Assembly: GCA_014706295.1 (NCBI GenBank)
Contig: JACSVZ010000022.1
Coordinates: 11,860,830 to 11,924,829 of the forward strand
Length of the DNA stretch: 64,000 nucleotides
Origin: Lycocorax pyrrhopterus obiensis
Taxonomy: Eukaryota > Chordata > Aves > Passeriformes > Paradisaeidae
Reading direction: 5' to 3'
The notes below the pieces were generated by a model. That model searched no databases, was not told the origin of the DNA, and saw only the letters and a program-made list of their open reading frames with translations. Position 1 is the stretch's first letter. The number at the start of each line of letters is the position of its first letter. Both the position numbers and the translations under genes were made by a program. Positions 35,359-49,725 of the stretch are shown here, piece by piece.

Positions 35359-38300
35359 TTCTTCACAGAGTACTTGATATTTCTTTGGAGAACTTAAAGG
35401 TATTTATGAATTTACTCAAAGGGTATTAGTGAGATCTCAGTAAAAAAAAAAAGTATTTATTTCTAAGCATTAGACTGACCACAGTGCACTGCAGAGCAGG
35501 GGTAAGTGGTTTGCTTTTCCTCTTTAATAATGAGGGGTTTTATTTGGCCAGAGAAGATGGACATTTCAGTAAATGTGGCCATAAAAAAAACCTTGTAGGC
35601 AGAGATAGTGCAAAACTATCAAAAGAAAACTAACTGATGTAATGTTACTGCCGTTTTCTGGTTTCTGCACCTATTGAGAAAAGTAGCTGAGAGGAGTAAG
35701 GAAAGCTTAGTTAAAATAGCAGATAAATGCAAAACGAAGCACAAACAGCTGATGGAGGGAAGTGTGTTTTGATGTAATGCTCCTTTTCCTGGTCTCTCAG
35801 CTACTTTGAATTCTTTATGTTGAACAATCTGTTTCCCTTGGAAAAAGCTCTGGCTCTTGCTGACAACGGTGCTCAGCATCTGCTCATTTCAGGAGAAAGC
35901 TGTTCACTATTTTTGGGAAAGTGCAGGTTTTTAATTGGAATTTGTGATCCTGCCCAAGAATAGAGCGAGTGTAGCTGTGGCTGGGGCTGTGATCACTACC
36001 TTGCCTGTAGCCTGCCTTGTCCACAGCTCCTTTGAGAAGGAACAGCTCTTGTTCAGCCTATTTTTAGAATTAAGGGAGTTGAGTCAGAATGTTGAAATGA
36101 CTTAATTGGGGTGGGACTTGGCAGAGGGAGATTTTGGATTTCACAAGAACCATGGTTCAGCCGGATGGACTGTTCCATAGCTGACATCATTCCCACAGTG
36201 TGACTTCCCAGTTCACATCTCTTGGTGCTTTGACCTAATGTGAGGGTGAAGGGAATTGTCTTGGGTATGAATGTTGTCAGTTTTGCAGCTTTCCTGCCTT
36301 CAGAAAGCTTATGTTGATTTTAAAAAGCTTTCCAATTGCCCATTGCAGATGCAGCGCTGCATTGCACGTGCAGTGTGATGGCAGCCGGTGACGTTTCTCA
36401 TTTCCCTGCCAGAGCATAAGCAGGGCAGGGCTTTAGCAATTCCAAGAACAGCTTTTGTTCCCTGCTACAATATGGGATTAATTTCCTTGTTTTATGTAGG
36501 ATCGTTATTTCAGGGCACCTTTGTAATCCCTTGGGAAATGCTACACGGAAGAGTGCTGACTTGCCTTGTGTCTCCTCATTTTGCTTCCTGTAGCATCCCT
36601 GATCTCCCTTTTGTTCACGTCCTGAGGTGAGTTTCTGCCAGCACGAGCAAGACCTTGGAGATGTGCCTTCTTCAACATGCAGGACTTTATGGAACTGGCA
36701 TCAACACTGTCTTTTACTGAATCTCCTTCAGTTTGGAGAGCGTAGGATGTTTTATGCCATCTGTCTGTTTATAAGTTATTCAAGAAATTATTTTTACCTG
36801 GGATGTTACCATGACAACAGACAGACAGTAAAGTCTTCACCAAATGCATTTCTAATGTCCAACTGCTGCTAAATCAGTAGGATCTGGTGTTTTGCTGTGG
36901 TTTCAATAATGAAGACAGTGGGAAAGAGGTGTAAATACTTGTTTTACCAAATATACATTCTCCAGGTATTTTTAGATTATTAATGCAATGCCTTGGGCAG
37001 TAATACATATTGCAAGCAACCTCCTTAAATATTTTTCCCCCTCACCATCTGGGTGTGAGAATAGGAAGAAATAAATTTTATCAGTAAAAGATACATTGAT
37101 TTATACAGATATTATTAAGGAGCTTTTTTCATTATTTATATCTACTTTGATTTCTGTGCTCTGCTCTGTGGGTCTGCAAATTGTAACTTGAGCAATTTGA
37201 TTATTGATAATGTCTAAGTCTCTACAATAGTTCAGCACATCCCTGGAAGTTGTGATCTGCAAACCCTCCTGAGTTAGAAACCACTGATGTAGTAGGAACT
37301 GTTCCTCCTGCTGCTGCTCTCTTGTGACAACGCATTTCAGCTGAAAGCACTTGATGGCAGAGAAATGGGATGTTCAGGTTCTTGCAGCTGAAGGCACTTT
37401 GCTGGAATAGTATTTATTCAGTTCTGGTGAAACTTTGGGGAGGTAGGAGTCGTTAGGCTGAGAAGTAGCAAATCAGATCATTGGCTGCACCTGGAGGGAG
37501 AGTCACTTTCTAATTTAAGACTGCACATGCCCTGTAGCGGGCCCAGATTTACCAAGCTTGGAATTAAACTTACTGGTGGAGTGGGTTCTTCTTCGCCCCC
37601 TTTGTGGATAATCAGCCCATTCAGGAAATAATGGATTTTGGAAGGTCTGGGGATTTATGGAGATTCTTCGGCTTTCTTAGTCCATTGGTGTGTATGAAAA
37701 TCCTTTTCTAATCTAAATCTGTTCTATACAAATGTTTAAAACATCAACAGTATACATTTATGTGAGTGCAAATAGTCTGATTTGTAGGGGGAAGAACTCC
37801 TCAGAAGTGCAAAAAGCTCCTGCTTGTGACATCAAAAACTGTCAGCAAAGGCTTTTGGCCACTTGTAAAAAATCTGATTATGCAGAGCCCTTGAAAACAC
37901 TTTGGGGGAAGGACAAGGTGCTTTGATGTTTTGGCCTGTATTTCATAAATGCATCGGTGACATTTGTTACCTGGCATGAAAATTCACATTTGTTAAGTGC
38001 AACTGTCTGTGAACTTTCTAGACCTCTCTTCCAATCTTGAACTCATGCAAAGCCTTTCTGAAAGGTGCTCTGAGATACACGAAAGCTGAGATCCTTCCCA
38101 GCTCTGCTACTTAGGACTGGGCTTGGGCAAAGCCTGGAAGGTGGGTGCAGGGTAGGACTGATAACAAAACTGTGCCATTGCAGAGGATTTTTGAACTGTT
38201 CTGTTTAAAGACTGCAGGTTTAATCTTTAAAAGAGCTATTTTCTACTTTCCCACAGGTACTCTAAGGTAGAGTAGGGACTGGAGTAGGAGCCAAAAAGGC

Positions 38301-41300
38301 TGAGCAGGGAGGCTGCTTGGGAGGTGTCAGGAAGGAGCAGTTACTGGTAAGGACGCAATTTCTGGGACAATATCAAATGCTGAGGTACCAAAGCAGGTTT
38401 TATTTCTTAAGCCACTGGCAAGTTGTTGAGCTTTCTCTCATATTTTATCCTTTTCAGTCCTCACGCTGTGTCACTTTGAGATCTCCCCTTGAATCAAAAT
38501 ACTCAGTTGTAGTGTACTGAAATTGAACTGTTGGCAGCAGTTGGATGGTCAGACACTTAATCACACCAAATTCAGTGTTGTTATGCCCTGGTTTTTATAT
38601 GTAGTACCTGCTTAACTGAGCTAGCTCATTTCGCAGTGTTCAGGGATTTGTGCTTTTTTTCCACTAATGCTAGATCAGCCACCAGAAGTTTGGAACAAAA
38701 GAACCAATTAAGGAGGTGTAGCTGTGTGTTGTATCACTGGTGTGCAGCATTTCAAAAATGAAAGCAAGGGAGACTGCTTTGTGTCCTCCAGCTTTATATA
38801 TTTGACCTCTGTAAAAGAGAAATAACAACTAAAACATTATAACTGCAGTAATTCCTTGTTTGCTCTGACAAAGAGCAAGAATTTCTAGTTTTAACCTGTT
38901 AGTGTCTTAAAGAACAATCTCTCAGTGTGCCTTGGCCAAATGCTTGATTTGCAGAACTTGACAGCTCGTTCATTCACTCAGCAGCAGCACCAAGGTTAGA
39001 AGCATGGTGGGGTTTTTTGGTCCAAAAGCTTTGTCTTTCTAAAAATGCCACTTCAGAATGAGGGAGTCGTGGTCAGTGAGCTGGGAGAGGAAATAAAGAG
39101 CAATTTCTATCAACTGGGAGCAAAGACAACTCCAAAAGATTTCCTGATGCTGAGCAAAGAGCAACACTAATGAGCCCCCACGGGAAATGTAATCTCCCCG
39201 TAGTGAGTAAAATAGTAGGTGGGGAAGAGCAGTAATTTTATGAGCCAGGTGTAATTTCAGATTTTTTCCTGAACTTACTGACCTTGCTGAGGATGGGAAA
39301 ACACTGCAAGTTGCTAATTCAGTTATTTCAAAGAACATGATAGCGGAAGATGAAAAGGAGGCTATTAATAAAAGAGCAGCAGACAGGGTGATCTTTAGAC
39401 AGATATTTAAAAATTATCAATCCATTAGAGTTTATTTTAAATAATAAATACAAGCAAGGATGTGAACCTGCAGGTCACAAATTTCACAGAGGTTCCTCCT
39501 GTGAAATTCCAAAAGCCTCCTTGTGAAATGAGAGCAGATTGTGAGGCACAGCCATCCTCAGAAACATATTCAAAATTGTCATCTGCTCTGGGGACTGTGA
39601 CCTGTGTTGGGACTCCAGAGAACACCCAGCCCCTTTCCCTCTCACCTCCTCCTGATGGACTGATGTTCCACAAATCGAGTGGCCCATTGAGGTGATGAAG
39701 AGAGTGAGTAAAACCATCCCAGGCGTTTGTGAAGCTGTGCTTTTGTGCTTTTCAGTCGGTGAACAGATGCAGTTTTTCGCTCAGAAATACTCGGAGCGTG
39801 GAGGTTATTAGTAGCCGAAAGCCTGCAGAAAGCCTGTTCCACAAGTGGAGCATGAGAGCCCTGCTCGGCTCTGCAGGGGGAGCAGGAAGGCACAGAGGGG
39901 GCCAGGGAAGAGAAACCGGAGCACAGGGAAGGGGGAAGGTGGCAAATGCGAAAGCAACCCTGAGATTTTTGTTCTTATTTGTTTTTTAGAGTGTGAGGGC
40001 ATGGTTATGTTGGAGATAAAGGGAAAGACAGGAGGAGGGGAGGGAAAACAAGTGGTGCACAGTATGTGCTGTCATCAGCTTCCCCAGCACACCTGCAGTG
40101 GGAAGCCCACACGGGCTTTCCTGAGAGGCTTGTGGCTGCTGCAGCATCCCTCAGTTGTTGCTCATGAAGCAATAAAGGTGGTGTTTGAATTATTCCCGGG
40201 ATCCCAGCTGTGCCATTAGTCAGTGCGGTGAGGTTTGTCCAGAGGCACAAAGCATCTCTAGCCTGTTGACTGCAGCAAGCGTTCGGTGTGTTTGAAAGAT
40301 TCGTTACAGGAGCCATCACAGCACAGAGAAAAGGAGGTTTATAGGCAGTACCTCTCTGACACCTCTGCCCACAGGAAATGTTGTACAAACACAGGCTCAG
40401 AGTCCTGGACAGTTAAAATGGATTTTCTTTGTGAGCTAATGTCATCATTTCCAATGCAGTTACTTGTGCAGCTTTCTCAGACTTCATTCTCCAAGGCACT
40501 TTTCATCCTCAGCAGAATGAGAGCGTTCTGCATGTAATAAGCCATTAGTTTCTCAAATAAATCACACTCTGGAATAAACACTGGGATTTTTCTGCTGTAT
40601 AATAGCTTTATGTAGATCAGTGTGTATATTACATTTATGTACACACATACATGCATTTGCTTCCAAGAGGAGACGTGCACGGACAAATAGTGATGGCTTT
40701 TTCTTCACACAAATGGGAAGGTGGTAACTATCACTGTGTGTCTGAGCTGAAGGGAATTGGCACAGCCCCAGATGCTGCTGATTTCCACTAGCTGGCAATC
40801 TCACTGTGCTTTTTATAAGAATGCATTAAAGGTATTAATGATGCTAACAAAGAGGAAAGTGGGATGATTAACAATGAAATGAAATAGCAGAGGAGGGAGG
40901 AGGTCTGGAAGGCTCAGTGTACATCAGAGACTGTTCTCAGAGATGCAAACCAGGGAAAGCAGCCCCTTTTTCACAGCTTTTGTCAGACAGTTGGTCTGGT
41001 GTGATGCCTGCCCGGTTGCCCATGCTGTAAAAGCACATCCCACGCTGGGTGGTTCCAGCCCAACAAAGGGATTCTGCGAGGATGGGTTCTCCTTCCTGCA
41101 AGAACTTGCCAATAAATAAAAAAGCAGTGGGTTTGGGAAGCTCTGCAATTCTTTTACAGTGTAGAGGTGCTGGTAAGATAAGGATTTTATTCAGGGTTAC
41201 CTTTTCTCTAGTAGCAGCACTGGCTTACAACACGGGCTCTCTGTCCCAGAGCACTGCTCCCCTCCCCGTTACACTCCTGTCCATACTTTGTTTTTTAATT

Positions 41301-42460
41301 GAGCTCTAACTATAAAACCAAAATATCTTAGTTCAGTGACTGGATCTACACCCCAGGCTGCACAGTTAGCACAGCTGGTGGAGGGTAAAGGATCAGAATT
41401 AGCAGAGCTGGAGGAAATGTAATAGCAAACTTCATGCCAAGAGGCCAACTGCACAGATCCTGATCATCTCTGTGGTGCTAATTTGGTGTTGCTGCTGTAG
41501 TTAACAGCATTGCCACTTCAGTGGCCATCAGCAGAGTTCAGATGAGCCAAGGAGAGCTAGGCAGGGCGTTGACTCTTTCCATACGTCCAACTGCATATTT
41601 AGGATGCCTCTGCATTAGTTTTAAAGTATAGGGATATATGGATCACTCTGAGGTCATGTGATGTAGTTGGTAAGTTGTTCCCAGAGTTCTTAAGACCTGT
41701 TGAACTGAGAAATAAATTCCTGTGTAAATCACCAGGTTTGTGGTAAATCGTAAGAGTGGGGTGACCTCTCTCAGTGCTTTGCATCCTCCTCTGGCAAACA
41801 GATTCCTTAACCTGTGTGTGCTCTGCTGCTCTCAGGTCAGGCTGGGATTCTGTTCCCTGTGGGATGAGTGCTCCAGGAGCCAAGAATATTTTACCCTTTG
41901 TTTTCTTTTCCTGAGCTTACGCCATACTCAGCTCTGACTTCCAGATGTGACTCCCACAAGGTGGGAACCTCTCAGACTGGGGTCTTTGCAGGGATGTAGC
42001 TCGAGCTGAGAATCAGCCTGGCTTGTGAGTATTACAACCAAGTACTGAATTCAAGGACTAGAGCAAAAAACTCATCTTAGCTCCTGTCTTAGTCATGTTG
42101 GAGTATTCTCTTATGTCCCTGCTCTCAGTCCTGGGAATTGAGATGGCTTTTAGGTGCCATTCACTTGGAATTTGTTTCCATGTGTGTCAGATTATTGCAC
42201 TGCAAGGCTCTCACCAGAGCTAAAGGGTACAAAATGAGGCCTTTCTGTTCCTCACCTGCCATTCCCATTTCTCTGCAGATTTGCAGAATGCAGGGAAGGA
42301 TATGGGCAATGTAACTCCCGGTTGGCACCATCTGGCATAGCTCATGCTTGGCCTTCCAAGTATAGGATGTGATCACAGCCATGCAACTGTTCCATCCCCA
42401 CACTGATGGGGCCTGTGTGTGCTGCTGGCACAGTTTGTTCTGAAAGAAGTTCCTGATTTT

Positions 42461-42655
42461 GTGAAAAAAAAACCCAAAAAAACAAACAGAAAAAACCCGC
42501 AACCAAACAAAAAAAAGCCCAAAAGCAAAACAAAAAGCCAAAACAAAAAAAAAAACCCAAAACAACAAACCAAACATCGATAGAGCAGAAAAAAGAAATT
42601 GGAAAAAATATAAAAAGCAACGTTCCAACAGCTCCAATTTAAAAAAAAAAAAGGC
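42461..42655. repeat. A-rich low-complexity tract
   Basis: Nearly 200 bp made of A-runs broken by short CCC, C or GC interruptions (aaaacc, caaaac words). It produces artificial Phe/Leu-rich frames on the minus strand. It may be a decayed oligo(A) tail or expanded A-rich repeat; no retrotransposon body is recognisable beside it. Confidence 0.75.
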
Positions 42656-45600
42656 GGGAATTGTTTATTTGAGGTATGAGGGGTCATGGAATATGATGTT
42701 CAGCACTGAAATGCAGCCCCCTGCCCTAGGAAGCCCTGTCCTCCCTCGCTGCCTTTTGTTCTGCTCCAGACAAGCTGGCTGCACTGCTGCATCCCTGGAA
42801 TCATTTCCTTCTGACACAGAAGGCTTCCATTAATACCTTCCTGCTTGCGTCTTTGTTTCTGGGCAATTTCCAGAGCATTAAGCCACAGCACATCCACTTA
42901 TTCTGGGACTCCCCATCTCAGTCATTAGCTTCTTTTGCAAAGCCCTGTCCACTGCACGCTGCAAACCTAATTGTGCTGTGCTGTTCCTTCCCCTTTGGCT
43001 GCTGCAGCAGTTCCAGCCTCAAAGAGCTCCACCAGATTAACCACAACTGTTCCTTGCTGAAATCACCTTGGTCCCTATTACTCAAGCTGTGCTTTTGCAT
43101 TTGATCTTTCAAATGCTTTGTAATGCTTACCCCACCTTTACGTGAAGCTAATTGGGATGTAACTTCCTGCAGCACTTCCAGATCTTTTCCTGTAACGATG
43201 CCAAAAGCTTTTCTGTCTCTGGGGCCTGCACCTGAGTTCAGCTGTTGAATGACAGGTTGCCAGTGGTAAGGCTTTCCATCAGGATTTGCCAGTGTAGATG
43301 TCTGACTTTGGCTGTCACTTGCACTGGGAAAAAGGGGAGCCTTGGGTGGGAAGGGTTTGTGCTGCCAGCAGAGTTTAGAGCAGAAAGCTGCCAGGCAGCC
43401 CAGGAAAACAGCCCCCATGTCCTCCTGCTTCCACTGGCTGGTTTGCAGTGCTGCTTTGCTCCGTCCCAGCTCCACCTCCCTTCTCCCTGCTTTAATTTAT
43501 CTGCAGACACTTGGGTGTCAGCTCCTCGTGCCTTACGCTCCAAGCCTACACCTTGGCTGCCCCCGGATCTGGCATCCTTGTGCCTTGGCATTAACACTGC
43601 ACAGCCTCTCCTGCTGCAGGACCCTGTGGGATGTCTTTTATGAGGGTGCCACCCTACAACTAACCCCTCTAAAATGCAAGTTGCCCATTCCCAAGCATGT
43701 GATACAAGTCCTCTCTCTGGGAGCTGACGTACAAGCTCCTGACAAATTCTCTCATGTGCACAAACCACCTCCTCCTCTCCCTTGCTTCTGCCTTTTTTCT
43801 TTTTTTTTTCCCATCTGAATGCAAGAGATCTGACACATCATATTAGGTGATTTCTGTAGGTCTCATCTAAATACCACTCCTGCTTTGGAGATGCTGTTGG
43901 GGATACGGTGGGCTAGGAGGCAGCTTCTTGTGTTGTGCAATAGCTAAAGCGAAGCTCAGCAGCTGCAAGCAAGCCTTTGATCACTGCTTTGCACAAAACA
44001 TGAAGCTCTCTGAATCAGCTGGCATTTCCATATGGGAAGGGATGCAAGCTTTGCTGGAACGAGGTGGGGGAAGGCTGGATGTTACCACTGCGATGTGAAG
44101 TGCTCAGGAGCATCCATTCTCCCTGGAGACTGGGTTAATTTAGGGGCACAAAGCAGGGGAAGAGGAGATTTGTGTTGCCTCTGGGGATGGAGCAGGAGCA
44201 GGTTCATGTGGATCTCAGTTGGGAAGCCTGTGGAAACGAGGGAAAGGAGGCAGAACTAGTTTTTAGGTGAAGACTGTAACCTTCTCCCATCCTTATGGGG
44301 AGAAAGGGCTTCAGACGGTCTGGTTTATCACAGTGGTCGTTTGCAGACCAGCAGGAAAGGCTTTGCTCCTTGCACTCTCCCCGCCTTGTCATTTTAGACA
44401 CGAGCTCTTGACCAACACCCCGTGAAGTGGCAGCCCTGGCATCCAGAACTGCTGCGTGTGAGAGAAAGGAGCGGGGCACGAGCAGATCGGCCGTGCCTGG
44501 AGGATCCAGAGAGGGGCCGGAGGATGCAGGGAAGCATCTTCTGACAGAGCAATCCATCGCCTGCTTTGCATCGTGCACCGGCTGCCGCTTCCCGCAGCCT
44601 CTGCTGGGATGGAGAGCGAGTGCCACCGTGTGCCCAGCAGCGGCCATGGCTCCACCCGGAGCACGGCGATCCCTGCCCTTCCCCAGCCGCCTCCTGCGCC
44701 CTGCAGAGGGGCCAGCAGCCCCGGGAGACAGGAGGGGTGGGTGCCAGGCTGCAGCGTGCTGGGCTCCCAGGCAGAGAGGGTTTCAGAGCTGAGCCAGAGT
44801 GGCAGAGCCAGTGGACAGGGGCGGTGGGCTAAAAGGTTGAGGGTGAAATAATGTAGTAGAAGATCTCTTTTGGTTGTTTCTGTAAATGCCGGAGCAGAGG
44901 GGTGGCTCTGGCCTCGCAGGAAGCGGGACTGGACTGGCAGGAGGGGGCAGAGTTGCCTCCTCAGTTCAGAATGAAATTTAATTCAAGCCACAGTCTTGAA
45001 ACCAAATTCGTAGCTCAGGGCGTGTGTAAGTGCAGGATACTGAATCATTCATCGGCGGTTCAGTGGCACAAACGCCAGCCGGGAGGCCCGAGGGCCGGGG
45101 GCTCTGTCAGCGGGAGCGCTGCCGCTCTGCCGCCCGGCCCTGGCGCGGTGTCCCCGCCGTCCCTGCGGGAGAAGCGGCAGTGGTGCCATCCTGCGGCCAC
45201 CTGGCCCCTTGCAGGAGGCACAGAGGCTTTGTCCCACTTTTGTCTGCTCTGTTCTGCAGGAGCTGGTTCTGTCTCGGCTCTCCCTTTGTGCTAAAGGTGA
45301 TAAAAGTTTAAAGAGGTGTTGCCTGCTCAGGCTGGGCAGCAGCTGGCGGTGGGGTTACTTAGAGGGTTATGAGAGCGGGCTGTGAAAGCGATCCCTGTGC
45401 TCTCCCAGTCCTAGAGCAGCTCCGCGAACAGCACAGGAAAGCTGCTCTAAAACACAGGCAGGCTCTGCAGGGAGGAAGGATGCTGTGCTGAGGGTCCCTC
45501 ACTTTCTGGTGGCAAAAGTCGGGCAGTGCAGGCTGGGAAAGCTGAGCTGCAGATGAGGTGAACTGTCCTGACAGCCTGAAAAGTCACCTCTCCGCCTAAA

Positions 45601-48600
45601 AAGTCTCCCCTCCCTTGAGGGTAGGCCATGGTTCAGGGTCCTTGAGTGAGTGCTTTGAATCCTTCCCTGTCTGACTTGTAAGTCCCTGGACAGAGAGACA
45701 GCTGTATAACATATATGTCATGTGCATCTGTATCTATATATATATTATAAATATATATCTTCAGCTGCACCTGTGTAAGATATATTTTATGATCCTACGC
45801 ACATCAGATTATCAGTGTTTTCCTCTGTTTCTGCAAATGTACCCAGGAACGTGAGCAGTCAATTGAAAGGGAGCTATTAGGAGGTGACAGAAAATGGCAA
45901 TTCCCTCTGGGATGTCACCTGAGGGTATTATACCTTGGTAATGCTCTCAATTGGTTTTGAGCTGGCTTGGGACAAACCATGTGAGGAAGTAATCGCAAAT
46001 AGGATTATTTTCATAGGACTGATGAAGATACATCCCATTTCTATCGTTTTAGAAAAAAATTATGCTTGAATTTGACCACTTCTGTTGTGATGCCTCAACC
46101 TTGTCTCTGTATGAGGACAGCAAGGCACTGCACTCTGTCATCGCCACTTGAGCAGCGGCACCTTTCTGGTCACTGTGGAGACACAGATGAACCCTTTGGG
46201 TTTAGGAAAAGACATGAAGATGTGTGGAAGCTTTGCCATATTTTCAGGAGCAATAGATGTGTGATGCCACCTTCTGCTTGTGGCACTTTTAGGCTGGAGG
46301 GACCAGTGCCACCTTGGGACTCCTGCTATGTGCTTCCCCTGGATCTTCCCTGGGCAGGAATTTCTCCTCCTTCCCAGGCTGTTCCAGTGCTTCTCTATCC
46401 TTTCCACCAGAAGACTCTTTTCCTACTACCTGAATCATTCCTGCTGCAGGTTGGGCCTGTTCCTACCTTCACAGCCATGGAAATTGTCTGGTTCCCTCTC
46501 CTTGCAGCAGCCTTTTATGCACTTCTCTGTTAACCTTTCTTTCTCAGGTTTACGCACTCATGTCATCAGAAGTCAGGCCTCTGCCCAGGTGGGTTTCTCC
46601 TTATCCTATTGCCAGGTGGTGCCTGTATTTCTCAATGTAGCTCAAACCCAAGGCCTCCGTGGCACACACAGTGGGCTGACGAGGCAGGTCCATCCTGCCC
46701 TGTGGTGATTTGGGAGAAAAGACACCTATTTTTTAACCTGTCCTTAATGACTGACGTCAGGACTTGTACAGGATGAGCCTGTCATGTGCAAATTCCTGAG
46801 CAGTTGTCATGTGGACGTGGAATGGAGACTGGTGCTTTGTGTACATATACAAGGAGGAGGTGCTTAGAGGGTGGAAGGTGATGCTTCCTTCTCACCCCAA
46901 CTTGGCTCCAACCGTGCTTTTCCCTGTAGGGAGGCAACTGTGTCACTCTCCTGAGTGTGGGGGAACTGTACAGGGGAAATAAGATGATGATTTCTCCTCT
47001 GTGGTGAGTTTATCATAGAATGGCCTGATCCAGCCCCATTGTTGCATCTCGTATTTCCCCCAAGGCTTTCCCATCAGGAAACTGGACTAAAGCTGTGACT
47101 GGCACAGGAGTATATCTGATCTTGGATAAATTCTCCTGAATGTCAAGGAAGTGGTGCCTGCAACTGGAGCTGATTTGGTGGCAGTGCTGTCCTTGCTGTG
47201 TGACTAATAATGTTGCTCTGGGGGATTTTTTCAGCTGAGCAGCCTGTGGGATGTGTGACTTCCTGGAGGAGGTGCCTCCAGCTGAACCACAGCAGAGCTG
47301 AGCCTCTGAGCCAGCCAGGAATCACTGCAGGATCACCACCAGGCACGGCTAAGGAGCAGCACAGAAGTGGGACCATATCCTTGAGGGACCTGTGAATCCA
47401 CACTGAGCAGCAAAGATGACAGAGAAGGCCAGGGAGAGCAGTTTATGGGCACGCAGAGGTCTCTGTGCAATAACTCTCTGCTCCCTGGTGACTGAGCCTT
47501 GACTTACCTAAAGAGGGGTCGGTGTAGGAGCAGGGAACGTGCAACGTGAAACCACGGCCGGCTGCAGTGCCAGCCTTCCCCGCTCTTCCCCGCCAGCCGC
47601 ACTGCTCCGGCTCCTGCTGCCTCCCTGAGTGTCACATCGGCCGGGAGGGCTCCTGGCGGCGCCGCGGCCCCGGAGCTCGGTGGGGTTTGTGTGACCCCCC
47701 GGCCGTGCTGCAGCCGCTGGCTCTGCACGCAGCAGGGACGGGCACGGCTGCTGCCAGGCACGCCGGAGCAATAGGTGTGGTAGCACTGGAGGGAGCTTTG
47801 TGTGAGGGAAGAGGGTCACATCTCAGTGCTCAGATTTAATAAATCCCCTCTTGGCTAGGAAGGGAGCACACAGAAAGCCTGAGGAAGAACATTTGGGAAT
47901 TGAGGCAGTCCTGTTTGCTGAGGAGTCTGTGCAATACCCTCCCCGGCAAACCTGGAGAGGGATCTGGTCCAGGATAAGCATCTGGCTTGCACCATCTTGG
48001 CACAACCGATCTTGATTCTCAATGCCAATCTGGGGACTAGGCCCAGTGTGGTCCATTGGGCTCCACAGAGCCCCCACCAGTTACCTGCATTCCTTCAGAG
48101 CTGTCCTTGGCCTCTTGGTGGCCCCTGGAGGAAGCCAGCAGCTTTCCTGCTGCACTGCAGATTACCTTGGAGTGGCTCGCTCCCTTCTCTCAATGTCAAC
48201 TTTATGTTTATCAGGATCTGTCTCCCTGCACTTGGCTTCTTATTCCTCCCTACCAGCTTTGCAAAGAACCAAGGACTTGTTCAAGAGCAGAACTGCCCTG
48301 TGCCTGGAGATCTGCCCCAACAGGGTTGCATGGAAGAGATCAGCAGTGTTCCTTTCCCTCAGCAGTGAATCCAGTCACCGCATAGCCCAACTTACACGGG
48401 GGGCAAATGAGGTCAAAATGCGTCCTGTGACATTGCAGCACGCGATGGATGTGGGAGCAAGCAGGTCTCCGACACCTCAATACCTGTGCTGATCTCTTGG
48501 GAAAGAGGAAGGGGGAAAATCCAGCTTCTTTTAAGGATCTCTGTGCCCCTAGAGCCCTCCTGATGAAGCTGGGCCCTCCTGCACCTCGCAGCCTGTCGCC

Positions 48601-49725
48601 CTGTGAGCTGCTGCAGTTACGCAGTACCTGGCCTCGCTGGAGCAACGCTCAGGATCAGGTCCAGGAGAGGGACGGGTGGCTGCACCGCTCGATGGAGCCC
48701 TGTGGGCATCGTGTGCTTCCTCACTCCTGTCTCCTGCCAGCTTTGGAGGCACGACCCGTCCACAACTGCTTGGTTGTGCAATGCCTCTGCAGCAGAACAG
48801 CCTCAACACCACGCTCCTCCGCGGCCCGTGTCCTCTGCTTCTTCCCTTGCCCCGCTTCCCCCAGGAGCCCTGCCTGAAAGTCCCCGCTTTTCACAGGCCA
48901 GCTTGAAATCAAGTAATCCCACAAAGTACGGGAAGGTTTTCCTTTCCCCCCTCCTAAGCAAGGCGAGTGCTCTGCCACTGACATTTCCTCTGCAGACAAG
49001 GTCGTGTGTCCCGCACAAGCACTGCGGGGATGGAGGATGGAGACATCCACGGCCCCGGTTCCTTGGACAGACACAATGCTGACAAAAGTGGGGCAGAGAT
49101 GAAGTGGGGAGGGGGCGCAGAGAGTTGGGTGTACGTGGCTCAATCCGGCTCTATTTTGCTGCCAAATAATCAAATCCTCCCTTGCCCAAGCACAGTCCTC
49201 AGGAAGCTCAAACTTAGGGCTCGGCATGTCTTTAGGAAGTTGAATACACAAGTCTTACAACAGAGATTTATTGAGGTCTAAAGCCTAACCTAAGAGCCGG
49301 CGTGGGTTACTGCAGTCTCGCTGGAGACTGCAAAAGGGGATGTGTGCCACCTTGCAGGCTGCGGTGACAGGGCCGAGGTGGCACTGGGGAGGCTGCAGTG
49401 CTGCAGCCCCTCACCTTGCCAGCCCCGCTTTTGGAAAAAAGCAGGCTCATCATTTAGTTCTGTGAATAGTTGAGTTGCAAAGGGGCTCAGAGGGGCAGGA
49501 CAGGACTCTGGACCTGCCTTGCGGCTCCGCAGAGCAGCGGGAGCCACATGGCCGAGCCCCCACGTGAGGGAGGAGCATTGCAGGGGCAACGGCAAAAATA
49601 AAACCGAAAAAGACCTACTGAAAAAATGAAGCAAAAAGCGCCCCCCTTCCTAAAATCCTCCAGAGGGATGTTTTTTCAGGGAGCTTCTGAACGGCATTGT
49701 GGAGGCTGAGAAGAGGGGGGTGTCC
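42656..49725. other. Intergenic sequence between YTHDF1 and MIR124-3, right part
   Basis: G+C content rises to the right. Small CpG-dense patches occur near 45060-45200 and 47510-47720. Open frames up to about 185 codons exist on both strands but overlap each other, carry no domain I know and are probably chance frames in GC-rich DNA. An (AT)n-like stretch lies near 45715-45790. Confidence 0.5.
45715..45790. repeat. (AT)n-rich low-complexity stretch
   Basis: Interrupted TATA/ATAT runs, the longest at about 45735-45760, flanked by similar ATATAT words. Confidence 0.7.

Larger units (their letters stand above)
33641..42460. other. Intergenic sequence between YTHDF1 and MIR124-3, left part
   Basis: No recognisable gene, RNA or transposable element. 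The open frames are short and have no domain. Only small local duplications were noticed: two copies of a 14-mer at 34948-34975 and a diverged 18-mer pair at 35313-35358. Confidence 0.6.

Noticed and set aside
42161..42637. 158-codon Phe-rich minus-strand frame that looks like membrane segments
   Set aside because: It is the translation of the A-rich tract (TTT/TTC/TTG codons), not a membrane protein.
42918..43818. Overlapping 158-185 codon frames on both strands
   Set aside because: No domain, no splice or poly(A) logic that favours one, and mutual overlap; treated as chance frames in GC-rich DNA.
46066..46533. 155-codon plus-strand frame
   Set aside because: No recognisable domain, no promoter or poly(A) layout, and a second frame of similar length overlaps it.
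46995..47040. Short CR1-like words (atcatagaatggcctg)
   Set aside because: Too short to call; no adjoining CR1 body could be followed.
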